A stretch of 61,853 bases of DNA, taken from CAYJLC01 sp044426345. Lineage in GTDB: Bacteria > Bacillota > Clostridia > Oscillospirales > Butyricicoccaceae. The stretch is taken from contig JAWXUP010000008.1 in NCBI GenBank assembly GCA_044426345.1, positions 1 through 61,853 of the forward strand, in the 5' to 3' direction. How positions within the stretch are numbered: the first letter of the stretch is position 1; each line of letters opens with the position of its first letter. The notes below the pieces were generated by a model. That model did no database searches and was not told the origin of the DNA. It saw only the letters and a program-made list of their open reading frames with translations. This document shows positions 51,076 through 59,209 of the stretch, one piece after another. A program made the translations under genes and the position numbers.

Positions 51076-53649
51076 TTATAGCATTTTTTGCAATTTATAA
51101 ATAAGATTCATTGCCTCAATAGGCGTTAATGTATTAATATCAACTCCACGAATTTCACTATGCAACAGACTTTCATTGCCCATTTCCATAGAAATCTGTG
51201 GACTTTCACGGACATACACCGTGTTAGGATTAGCATTTTCGAGTTCGTGCAAGATTTCTTTGGCACGTTTGATGACCATATCGGGTAAGCCTGCGAGTTT
51301 CGCAACTTCAATGCCATAACTATCGTCCGTTCCACCAGCAATAATTTTTCTCAAAAACACAATTTCATCGCCATTTTTCTTAACTGCGATATTATAATTT
51401 TTCACACCATCAAGTTCAAATTCCATTTCTGTAAGTTCGTGATAATGTGTAGAAAACAACGTTTTACAGCCAATTTTACGCTTATTTGCTATATATTCTG
51501 TTACAGCTTTTGCAATACTTAATCCGTCAAAAGTTGATGTACCTCGTCCAATTTCATCTAAAATAACCAAACTTTTGCTTGTAGCATTCATTAAAATCTC
51601 TGAAACTTCGTTCATCTCAACCATAAAAGTTGACTGACCAGTTGCAAGGTCATCTGATGCACCAACGCGAGTGAAAACCTTGTCAACGATGCCTATTTCA
51701 GCAGATTTCGCTGGTACAAACGATCCAATTTGCGCCATTATAACAATCAACGCCACCTGACGCATATATGTAGATTTACCAGCCATATTCGGACCAGTAA
51801 TAATAGCAACTCTGTCACTTTTAGTATTCAAAAACGTATCATTTGGAACAAAACGTGTATCTTTTAGAATTAAATCAACCACTGGGTGTCTGCCATCTTT
51901 AATATCTATTCTATCAGTTAAATTCACAACTGGTTTTGTATAATTATTCATTATAGCAACATTAGCAAACGAACAAATTACATCTAAAAGTGCCACTGTA
52001 GATGCTGTATTTTGCACAATTTTTACATTTTTCGCAATTTCTAAAAGCAAATTAGCATAAATTTCTTGTTCTAGCTTTATCAACTTATCTTGCGCAGAAA
52101 TAACTGTATTTTCGTGAGTTTTGAGCTCTTCTATAATGTAACGTTCTTGATTTGCAAGAGTCTGTTTTCTTATATAATAATCTGGAACTTGGTCGATAAA
52201 TGACTTCGTAACCTCTAAATAATAGCCAAAAACTTTATTATAACCAACTTTTAACGTTTTTATACCTGTTTTTTCACGTTCTCTAGCCTCAATTTCAAAA
52301 AGTTTCTCTTTACCACCAGATGCAAGCATACGAAGTTCGTCAACGTCAGAGTTATATCCATCTTTTATAACATTGCCTTCACGCACTAAAAGTGGTGGTT
52401 CTTCCTTAATTGCATCAAAAATCAGTTCTTTAACCTCGTCTAAAGTATTGATTTTTTGATATATCTGTTTTCCTAAATCACACTTTAAAGTAGCGCATCT
52501 ATCTTTAAGTTGAGGTAATTTATCTATTGAATTTTCCAAGCTTTTTAAATCACGAGGGCTTGCATTTTGGTACACAACTTTACCGATTAAACGTTCAATA
52601 TCTGAAATTTGCTTTAATATTTCGATAATATCATCTAAAATCATCGGATTTTCGGTAAATTCTTCGGTTAAATTAAGCCTTTTTCCGATATAAGTAGGAT
52701 TAACTAGAGGTTTTTCTATCATATTCCTCAAACTTCTAGCACCCATAGATGTTTTTGTTTTATCAAGAACCCATAAAAGTGAACCTTTTTTACTTTTTTC
52801 ACGCATAGTCTCGCAAATTTCAAGATTTCTGCGTGCATTTAAGTCTAATTCCATAAATTGAGTTTTAGTATATACTTCAATCTCGGTAATATTTGTTAAA
52901 TTATGAATTTTAGTCTCTTTTAGGTAATTTAATAATCCACCAACTGCTAAAAGTCCATAAATAGATAACTTTTTCACATCATAATCATCAAATACATCGT
53001 TGAATAATTCTTCCGCATTTTGAACTTCAAAGCGTTTATCTTGATTTCCCTCAATGCAAGCGTTTAATCTTTCTCGAGCAAACCAAGTTATTTTTATGTT
53101 GTTAGTTGCATAATTATTCAATATAATTTCAGCTGGTGTATATTTACCCATTTCGCTGATAATTTTCTGTATTACATCACCATCAGTGAACTGCGTAAGG
53201 AAAACTTTACCTATAGTAATATCACAAAAAGCAATTCCTGCACCTTTTTCGTCCGCATAAATGCTTGAAATAAAATTATTTTTCGTATCATCAAGCATAC
53301 TACTCTCAATAACCGTTCCTGGTGTAATTATTTTAACAACTTCACGTTTTACGATACCTTTTGACTCTTTTGGATCAGAAACTTGCTCTGAAATAGCAAT
53401 TTTATACCCTTTTTCAACCAATCGTGCAATATACGCCTCTGCACTGTGAAACGGAACTCCACACATAGGAGCACGCTCAGCTTGTCCGCAATCTCGACCG
53501 GTTAGCGTGATATCGAGTTCTTTTGACGCCAAAAGTGCGTCTTCGAAGAACATTTCATAAAAATCACCAAGTCTGTAAAAAACGATATAATCTTTATATT
53601 TTTCTTTAATTTCTAGATATTGCATTATCATTGGCGAAAATTTAGGCAT
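51076..53649 (-). CDS. mutS: DNA mismatch repair protein MutS
   Basis: This protein recognises mispairs and small loops. It has 857 residues, full length. The mismatch-binding Phe-X-Glu is in YRLGDFYEMFFED (about residues 25-37). The ATPase has TGPNMAGKSTYMRQVALI (Walker A) and DEIGRGTSTFDG (Walker B). FSTHYHELTEME follows, and the C-terminus carries the helical dimer segment. AGGAGG precedes the ATG; it is 8 bp from miaB and 32 bp before mutL, the normal miaB-mutS-mutL-miaA order. Confidence 0.97.
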   Translation of the reverse strand: MPKFSPMIMQYLEIKEKYKDYIVFYRLGDFYEMFFEDALLASKELDITLTGRDCGQAERAPMCGVPFHSAEAYIARLVEKGYKIAISEQVSDPKESKGIVKREVVKIITPGTVIESSMLDDTKNNFISSIYADEKGAGIAFCDITIGKVFLTQFTDGDVIQKIISEMGKYTPAEIILNNYATNNIKITWFARERLNACIEGNQDKRFEVQNAEELFNDVFDDYDVKKLSIYGLLAVGGLLNYLKETKIHNLTNITEIEVYTKTQFMELDLNARRNLEICETMREKSKKGSLLWVLDKTKTSMGARSLRNMIEKPLVNPTYIGKRLNLTEEFTENPMILDDIIEILKQISDIERLIGKVVYQNASPRDLKSLENSIDKLPQLKDRCATLKCDLGKQIYQKINTLDEVKELIFDAIKEEPPLLVREGNVIKDGYNSDVDELRMLASGGKEKLFEIEAREREKTGIKTLKVGYNKVFGYYLEVTKSFIDQVPDYYIRKQTLANQERYIIEELKTHENTVISAQDKLIKLEQEIYANLLLEIAKNVKIVQNTASTVALLDVICSFANVAIMNNYTKPVVNLTDRIDIKDGRHPVVDLILKDTRFVPNDTFLNTKSDRVAIITGPNMAGKSTYMRQVALIVIMAQIGSFVPAKSAEIGIVDKVFTRVGASDDLATGQSTFMVEMNEVSEILMNATSKSLVILDEIGRGTSTFDGLSIAKAVTEYIANKRKIGCKTLFSTHYHELTEMEFELDGVKNYNIAVKKNGDEIVFLRKIIAGGTDDSYGIEVAKLAGLPDMVIKRAKEILHELENANPNTVYVRESPQISMEMGNESLLHSEIRGVDINTLTPIEAMNLIYKLQKML

Positions 53650-53657
53650 AATTCCTC

Positions 53658-55088
53658 CTATTTTATGATTTTTCCACTCATAGAACGCATATTTGCGTCC
53701 AAAACTTTAATATTTGCGTAATTACCGATATCATCATCAGTAGCACCTGCAACATTCACAAGGCGACCACCTTCCGTTCTACCAGCATACGGAAACTCTT
53801 TATTTCTGCTTTTATCTTCAATCAACACACGCATTTCTTTGCCAATAGTATCAAGATTATGGCGAAGTGCGATGTTATTTTGAAGTTCTAACAATTTATC
53901 AAAACGCACCTGTTTTTGTTCTTTTGTAGCAAAATCTTCCATAGTTGCAGCTGGTGTACCACTTCTTTTTGAGTAAATAAAGGTAAAAAGAGCGTTAAAA
54001 TTAACTTTTTCTACCAAATTTAACGTATTTTCGAATTCCTCATCTGTCTCACCTGGAAAGCCTACGATAACGTCTGAAGTTACAACTAAATCCGGTATTT
54101 GTTTTTTAGCATATTCCATCATTTCTAGGTATTTTTCCCACGTATAACCACGATTCATAGCAGAAAGTACACGATTATCACCAGATTGGAACGGTAAATG
54201 CAATTGATTTGCGATATTTTCGTATTTTTTCATAACATCAATCATTTTAAATGTAGCATCTTTCGGGTGACTAGTCATAAACCTAATTTTAAACTCACCA
54301 CCAACTTGTGCTAAAAGTTCTAATAAATCAGCAAAATCGATACTATTTTCCAAATCTTTGCCATAAGAGTTAACATTTTGACCCAAAAGCGTGATATCTT
54401 TGTAGCCATCGGCAATTAAACCTTTGAATTCTTGCAAAATATCATTCGCCTCTCTAGAACGCTCGCGTCCACGAACGTAAGGCACGATGCAATATGTGCA
54501 AAAATTGTTGCAACCATACATTATAGATAAGAAAGCTTTAACTTTTCCGTCACGAAGTATCGGTGTTCCCTCAACAACAGCGTCCTCTCCACCAATATCA
54601 AATACGCGATTTTTATCGCTCATAGTTTTAAGTAAAAGTTCTGGAAAACGCCACGATGCGTTGGTTCCGAATAATAAATCAACGTGTTTGTAACTTTTGC
54701 GAATTCGCTCAACCATATGCTCTTGTTGAACCATACAGCCACAAAGTGCTACAATTAAGTTTGGATTTGCCTCTTTTAAGCGTTTATATTCACCAATTAT
54801 ACCCAAAACTTTCTCTTCAGCGTGTTCACGAACTGCACAAGTGTTTACCACGATTATGTCAGCTTTTTTAATATCTTCACATATCGTGTAACCCATTTCT
54901 GTGAGCATACCCATAATTTTCTGTGTGTCAGCTACATTCTGTTGACAACCGTATGTATCAGCGTAAGCGTACATCGGACGTCCCATATTTATAAATTTAT
55001 CGAGATTTATTTGCTTAATTGTCTCGCTATAGCTCTTTTGTTTGTCCATTTCAACAGATGAAATGATAATTTTTTCTCTATTGCTCAT
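53658..55088 (-). CDS. miaB: tRNA methylthiotransferase MiaB
   Basis: This radical SAM enzyme converts i6A37 of tRNA to ms2i6A. It has 476 residues from the ATG at 55088 (GGAG 6 bp upstream); a TTG 12 bp earlier overlaps that ribosome site. The N-terminal UPF0004 cluster Cys is in TYGCQQNVADTQ. The radical SAM motif is GCNNFCTYCIVPYVRGRERSR, and a C-terminal TRAM domain ends the protein. It is first in the miaB-mutS-mutL-miaA run with a good promoter just upstream. Confidence 0.96.
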   Translation of the reverse strand: MSNREKIIISSVEMDKQKSYSETIKQINLDKFINMGRPMYAYADTYGCQQNVADTQKIMGMLTEMGYTICEDIKKADIIVVNTCAVREHAEEKVLGIIGEYKRLKEANPNLIVALCGCMVQQEHMVERIRKSYKHVDLLFGTNASWRFPELLLKTMSDKNRVFDIGGEDAVVEGTPILRDGKVKAFLSIMYGCNNFCTYCIVPYVRGRERSREANDILQEFKGLIADGYKDITLLGQNVNSYGKDLENSIDFADLLELLAQVGGEFKIRFMTSHPKDATFKMIDVMKKYENIANQLHLPFQSGDNRVLSAMNRGYTWEKYLEMMEYAKKQIPDLVVTSDVIVGFPGETDEEFENTLNLVEKVNFNALFTFIYSKRSGTPAATMEDFATKEQKQVRFDKLLELQNNIALRHNLDTIGKEMRVLIEDKSRNKEFPYAGRTEGGRLVNVAGATDDDIGNYANIKVLDANMRSMSGKIIK

Positions 55089-55123
55089 TAAATTCTCCAA
55101 TTTTTTATTTTACATTACTCTAT

Positions 55124-55152
55124 ATTCTATCACATTTTCGCACTTTTGTAAA
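55124..55152 (-). promoter_or_regulatory. Promoter of miaB-mutS-mutL-miaA
   Basis: TTTACA (55147-55152), 17 bp, TAGAAT (55124-55129) on the minus strand, starting 3 bp past the stop of the TOPRIM gene. No terminator separates it from the upstream operon, so readthrough is likely too. Confidence 0.75.
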
Positions 55153-55154
55153 CT

Positions 55155-55742
55155 TTATAACTCTGAATTTATCTGTGAAATCAGCACTTTATACGAATTA
55201 AAATCCATCGTTAGATTAAGATATTCAAGCAATGCTTTTGGCGTAATATATTTCGGAAGACCTAATTTTTCGATTAGATTTCCACGTTTTATACTACTCC
55301 CATCTCCAGATAATCCGTCCACAAATAAATCAGCTTTTGTAATTTTTTTACTATTTAAACTAGTATTTTCACTATAAACCATCTGATTCAAGGCTTTTTT
55401 AAGTATTTCTACTTCCATACCTTCAACGCCTAGTAAACCTTCTTTTGATGCACTTTCCTTACGTTTTTCTTTTCCTAAAATTTCTGGAATGTACACGTTT
55501 TTTATTTTATCTTGTGGCAAAATCGACTTCAAGAAATTTCTAATCACAAAACCAGCCGAATCGCTGTCTGTAAGTACGATTACACCGTTTTTTTGTCCTA
55601 AATCGCGTATCATTTTTTGCTTTGCTTTATCCTTGAAAATACGAAAACCGTTAGTTTCAATAATCACTCCGTCAATAAACTGTTTAAGCTTATTCTTATC
55701 GTATTTTCCTTCTACAATGATAATTTCTTTAATTTTCAGCAT
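55155..55742 (-). CDS. TOPRIM protein, ribonuclease M5-like (DUF4093)
   Basis: This 195-residue protein begins with a TOPRIM domain: IKEIIIVEGKYDKNKLKQFI (catalytic Glu) and VIVLTDSDSAGFVIRNFLK (DxD). The remaining 100 residues look like the DUF4093 C-terminus found in RNase M5-like proteins of Clostridia. RNase M5 matures 5S rRNA. The usual neighbour ksgA is absent, so the role is uncertain. I chose the ATG at 55742 over a GTG at 55751, since AGGTG precedes it; it overlaps holA by 14 bp. Confidence 0.75.
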   Translation of the reverse strand: MLKIKEIIIVEGKYDKNKLKQFIDGVIIETNGFRIFKDKAKQKMIRDLGQKNGVIVLTDSDSAGFVIRNFLKSILPQDKIKNVYIPEILGKEKRKESASKEGLLGVEGMEVEILKKALNQMVYSENTSLNSKKITKADLFVDGLSGDGSSIKRGNLIEKLGLPKYITPKALLEYLNLTMDFNSYKVLISQINSEL

Positions 55743-56757
55743 TAATTGCACCTATTTTCACTATCAAAAGTTGTAAAAGTTGACTTTTATCCATATTTAT
55801 ACTCACCATATCCATAGCAGTTTTTACGCATAAATTACAAGCTGTACGCAAGAAGTTAGTCTCATATTTTTCAGCCTGCTGTAAACTCATACGAATTGCA
55901 TAGCTCGAACGGATAGACCATAAGTCCATAAAATATCGCTCATTTTTGTGCTGTTTCATACCCAATTTTGCTGAATATAAACGTTGAAACTGAGAATTTA
56001 TAACTGAAACTATCGAAAATTCATCAGTTTTTAGTAAAATCAAGTCATCTATTAATTGCAATGCCGAAACTACATCACGATTTAACAGTTTGTCAGTTAT
56101 ATCGAAAATTTTAGCCTCTAGCACTTTCGAGCAAATCGCATCAATATCACTCGGTAAAACTTCCTCTGTACAATAAGCGCAAAGTTTTTCACACTCGCTT
56201 GACAAATTTGACATACTCATCGAGCAAATAAATGTAAAATATTCGCAAGTTTTATCCGAAATTGCAATATTTTCAGCCTTAAATCGACGTTTTAACCACG
56301 TATTCATCTTGTTTTGCGATAAAAACGCAAATTCTACAATTCGAGCCTTATCTTTAATGACATTATTTATTTTTAACCTTTTATCTTGCTTAAATTCAAT
56401 CGTCGCATAATCAAAAATCACACAAACATAATCTGGCAAATCACTCAAAATCTCAATCATTTCATCGCGTATATCGGCTTTTATCTTATATAAATCAAAA
56501 TCTCGAACTATTATCACTTTTTTCTCTGCCATCGCTGGAAAACTTTCGATTGAGTTGCTGAAATCTTCCAAATTAAAGTTTTGCTCATCGAATTTTTCAA
56601 GATTAAAGCTTTTAAAAGCCTCATCAAGTAACAATTCTTCAATTTTTTTCAGATAGAAATTTTTCATATAATCTTCAATACCGTGAAAAATATAAAAATT
56701 CCCTAGATTATTATTTTTTACGTCACTTTCTAGGACTTCAAACTCAGTTTTATTCAT
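55729..56757 (-). CDS. holA: DNA polymerase III delta subunit
   Basis: This clamp-loader subunit opens the beta clamp. It has 342 residues from the ATG at 56757, which has GGAGG 7 bp upstream; an in-frame ATG 12 bp earlier is that ribosome site itself. FYIFHGIEDYMKNFYLKKI and VIIVRDFDLYK in the N-terminal AAA-like part, then ISDKTCEYFTFICSMSMSNLSSECEKLCAYC, are typical of HolA. It overlaps comEC by 8 bp and the TOPRIM gene by 14 bp. The comEC-holA pairing is common in Firmicutes. Confidence 0.9.
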   Translation of the reverse strand: MNKTEFEVLESDVKNNNLGNFYIFHGIEDYMKNFYLKKIEELLLDEAFKSFNLEKFDEQNFNLEDFSNSIESFPAMAEKKVIIVRDFDLYKIKADIRDEMIEILSDLPDYVCVIFDYATIEFKQDKRLKINNVIKDKARIVEFAFLSQNKMNTWLKRRFKAENIAISDKTCEYFTFICSMSMSNLSSECEKLCAYCTEEVLPSDIDAICSKVLEAKIFDITDKLLNRDVVSALQLIDDLILLKTDEFSIVSVINSQFQRLYSAKLGMKQHKNERYFMDLWSIRSSYAIRMSLQQAEKYETNFLRTACNLCVKTAMDMVSINMDKSQLLQLLIVKIGAINAEN

Positions 56758-58858
56758 AATAACCTCCATAATTTATAACAATATCACCATATTGTGCAGT
56801 TGTTTTCGATGGAAAACCCGATACGCGAGAAAGCATATCGTAGTCGTTTGACAAAATCACATTTTGCGTATCAAATGTCTTTAAAATATTCTGCAATCTA
56901 TAATAATCGCCAATTGTTTTATCTGCCAAAACCACCGTATCGGCTTGAATTTCACAACTTTCAGTCAATTGTTCCAACATTAAATTAGTAAATGCATGTA
57001 AAATTAGCGTGTCATTAACCTTTACGGCTAGTTTTTTATCAACTTCCGAGTAAATTTTAATATAATCTGGAAGTTTACCTCCCACCGAAATCGACCTATC
57101 ATCTATAAAGTGTACCAAAACTTCTTTTGCATCTGCTCTGACGTGGTTTTCAGGGTAAATAATATTTTCCACATCGTAATTTAACCAGATAATATCGCCC
57201 ATATGAGTACTATCTATCGATGTAATTATCAGATTGTCAATTCTGTCATACGAATATTTATACATATACTCGTTGACCAGCGACGCTGCCGTATAATATT
57301 CACTCGAACCACAATCTATAAGCGTAACTTCATCTTTGTACGTCACAAGAATACACTGACCGTCACCAACCGAAAAAACTTTAATTTCAAAATCGTTGTA
57401 ACTCGTATAAGATGCATAAATTCCTGTTATTGTAAATGATATTATCGATAAATAAATCACGGTTCTTTTAAATTTATTTCTCCAAAAACTCAGCGCGCAA
57501 ATTGCTATAATTACGCATAAAACTTTCATCTGCAATATATTAAAGTCTACTATTACATAATCAAATTTAGCAATATATTGTATGATTTCACGTGTTATAA
57601 GCACTAAAAGTTCGATAATTTTTATTAGTGGATATAATATATCACTTCCTAAAAATCCTAGTAAAATATAAACTAAACACAACGGAAATAACACTGTTAT
57701 AATCGGAATTATCAGCAAGTTTGACAAAATTTGCACCGTTGAAATATATCCGAAATAGTAAAATAACGCAAAAGTAGTTGTCGCTGTGACAGATACACTT
57801 ATTGCAATTGAGCTGAATAAATATTTATTTACGTATCTATTTTGACACTTAATAGCTTGTAAAATCGGCTGGTATAAATAAATTATGCTAATCGATGACA
57901 TAAAAGAAAGAATAAACCCGACATCGAACATTATGTACGGTTCAGATGCCAAAAGTAACACGAAAGCCACCCAAACCGATACTTTTCCGGAGTTTTCCCT
58001 GCTAATAAACCAAGCTATAATCACCATATACTGCATAATTACAGCACGTAAAATAGAAGGTGATGGTCCTACAATAAACAAAAATATTGTCACAAAAAAC
58101 GCTGCGAAAATTCCACCATATTTCTTGCCAACAATCTTCATACATAGGTTCGCTAAAAACCCTACGTGCATACCAGAAACAGCTAGTATATGTGAAATTC
58201 CGACTTTCGAGATATCCATACTAAAAAAGCTATCAAAATCGCTTTTATCTCCCAAAACTAAAGCTTTTACGAATGAACTTGACCTAAAATTCAAGTTTTG
58301 CTCTAGATTTTGTTTAATTTTAATCTGTAAATCACTAAATGTACGCAAAATACTAAAACTGTCACTCCTAACAATTTCAACTTCCTGCGCACTCATTAGC
58401 ACATTTATATTGTTTGCTTTGTAATAAATTTCACGGTCGAAACCACTACTGTATGACGGTGTATAAATATACGCCGTGCCTGTAATTTTATCATTTGGTC
58501 TTAACAAATCATCTTGATTTTCGAAATAAATTTTGCTCTTAAACTTAATATCGCCAATTGTCACATTTGCTATAACCGATGAAAAACCATCGTATTTTTG
58601 CTCTACTTCAGACACAATCGCTGAAAATTCGAGCGTTTCCATAACCAATGCATACTCATTCTCTGTACTTTTATGAAAATTAAAGATAATAGTACTTAAA
58701 GCAATACCCAGAAGTACTCCTTTAAAAACTACCTTATTATGCCATACAAGGATAGCCACTGAAATAATGGCTATCCCTATATAACGTATAATATTCACAT
58801 CTTGTATTTTTAATACAGTGTTAATGAAGTACGCAATAGCAAATGCGCATACTTCCAT
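56750..58858 (-). CDS. comEC: ComEC/Rec2-family DNA-uptake channel
   Basis: This membrane channel passes single-stranded DNA during transformation. It has 702 residues: N-terminal helices and a DUF4131 OB-like part (residues 20-165), a Competence domain with GISHILAVSGMHVGFL, and a C-terminal metallo-beta-lactamase-like domain (from about residue 495, FSVGDGQCILV...LIDCGS). The metal motif is degraded: where LTHxDxDHxGG is expected it reads TSIDSTHMGDI. No good ribosome site precedes the ATG, which follows the HIT gene stop by 3 bp, so translation is probably coupled. Confidence 0.9.
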   Translation of the reverse strand: MEVCAFAIAYFINTVLKIQDVNIIRYIGIAIISVAILVWHNKVVFKGVLLGIALSTIIFNFHKSTENEYALVMETLEFSAIVSEVEQKYDGFSSVIANVTIGDIKFKSKIYFENQDDLLRPNDKITGTAYIYTPSYSSGFDREIYYKANNINVLMSAQEVEIVRSDSFSILRTFSDLQIKIKQNLEQNLNFRSSSFVKALVLGDKSDFDSFFSMDISKVGISHILAVSGMHVGFLANLCMKIVGKKYGGIFAAFFVTIFLFIVGPSPSILRAVIMQYMVIIAWFISRENSGKVSVWVAFVLLLASEPYIMFDVGFILSFMSSISIIYLYQPILQAIKCQNRYVNKYLFSSIAISVSVTATTTFALFYYFGYISTVQILSNLLIIPIITVLFPLCLVYILLGFLGSDILYPLIKIIELLVLITREIIQYIAKFDYVIVDFNILQMKVLCVIIAICALSFWRNKFKRTVIYLSIISFTITGIYASYTSYNDFEIKVFSVGDGQCILVTYKDEVTLIDCGSSEYYTAASLVNEYMYKYSYDRIDNLIITSIDSTHMGDIIWLNYDVENIIYPENHVRADAKEVLVHFIDDRSISVGGKLPDYIKIYSEVDKKLAVKVNDTLILHAFTNLMLEQLTESCEIQADTVVLADKTIGDYYRLQNILKTFDTQNVILSNDYDMLSRVSGFPSKTTAQYGDIVINYGGYYE

Positions 58859-58861
58859 CTA

Positions 58862-59200
58862 TTAACCCGGTGGCCACGCAAGACTTCTGCCAGCAAGTAC
58901 ATGAAAATGCATATGCCCTACAGTTTGTCCTCCATCTTCACCACAGTTATTTATAATGCGATAACCGTTCGTAACGCCTAAATCTGCACAAATCTTAGGA
59001 ATTGTTGCAAAAATATGCGCAATTACGTCTGAATTTTCTGCATTTACATCGTTCGCACCTGCAATATGAGTTTTTGGAACTACCAAAAAATGCACTGGTG
59101 CTTCTGGAGCGATGTCCATAAAAGCGTAGATTTTTTCATCATCGTAAATTTTATTTGACGGTATGTCGCCTTTTATAATGCTACAAAATAAGCAATCCAT
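58862..59200 (-). CDS. HIT-family nucleotide-binding protein
   Basis: This 112-residue histidine-triad hydrolase (HinT-like) acts on AMP-linked nucleoside phosphoramidates. It starts MDCLFCSIIKGDIPSNKIYDD and carries the triad GHMHFHVLAG. The two N-terminal Cys with a later pair of Asp/His can bind zinc in this group. It follows alaS by 9 bp; HinT enzymes can cleave aminoacyl-adenylates, so the pairing may be meaningful. Confidence 0.92.
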   Translation of the reverse strand: MDCLFCSIIKGDIPSNKIYDDEKIYAFMDIAPEAPVHFLVVPKTHIAGANDVNAENSDVIAHIFATIPKICADLGVTNGYRIINNCGEDGGQTVGHMHFHVLAGRSLAWPPG

Positions 59201-59209
59201 AAAAATCTC

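Noticed and set aside
48163..55088. The miaB-mutS-mutL-miaA run considered as an unusual DNA-modification or defence island.
   Set aside because: All four are housekeeping genes in their normal Firmicute order.
55155..55742. Naming the TOPRIM protein rnmV outright.
   Set aside because: The TOPRIM domain is clear, but ksgA is not adjacent and the C-terminal half differs from classical RNase M5, so no symbol was given.
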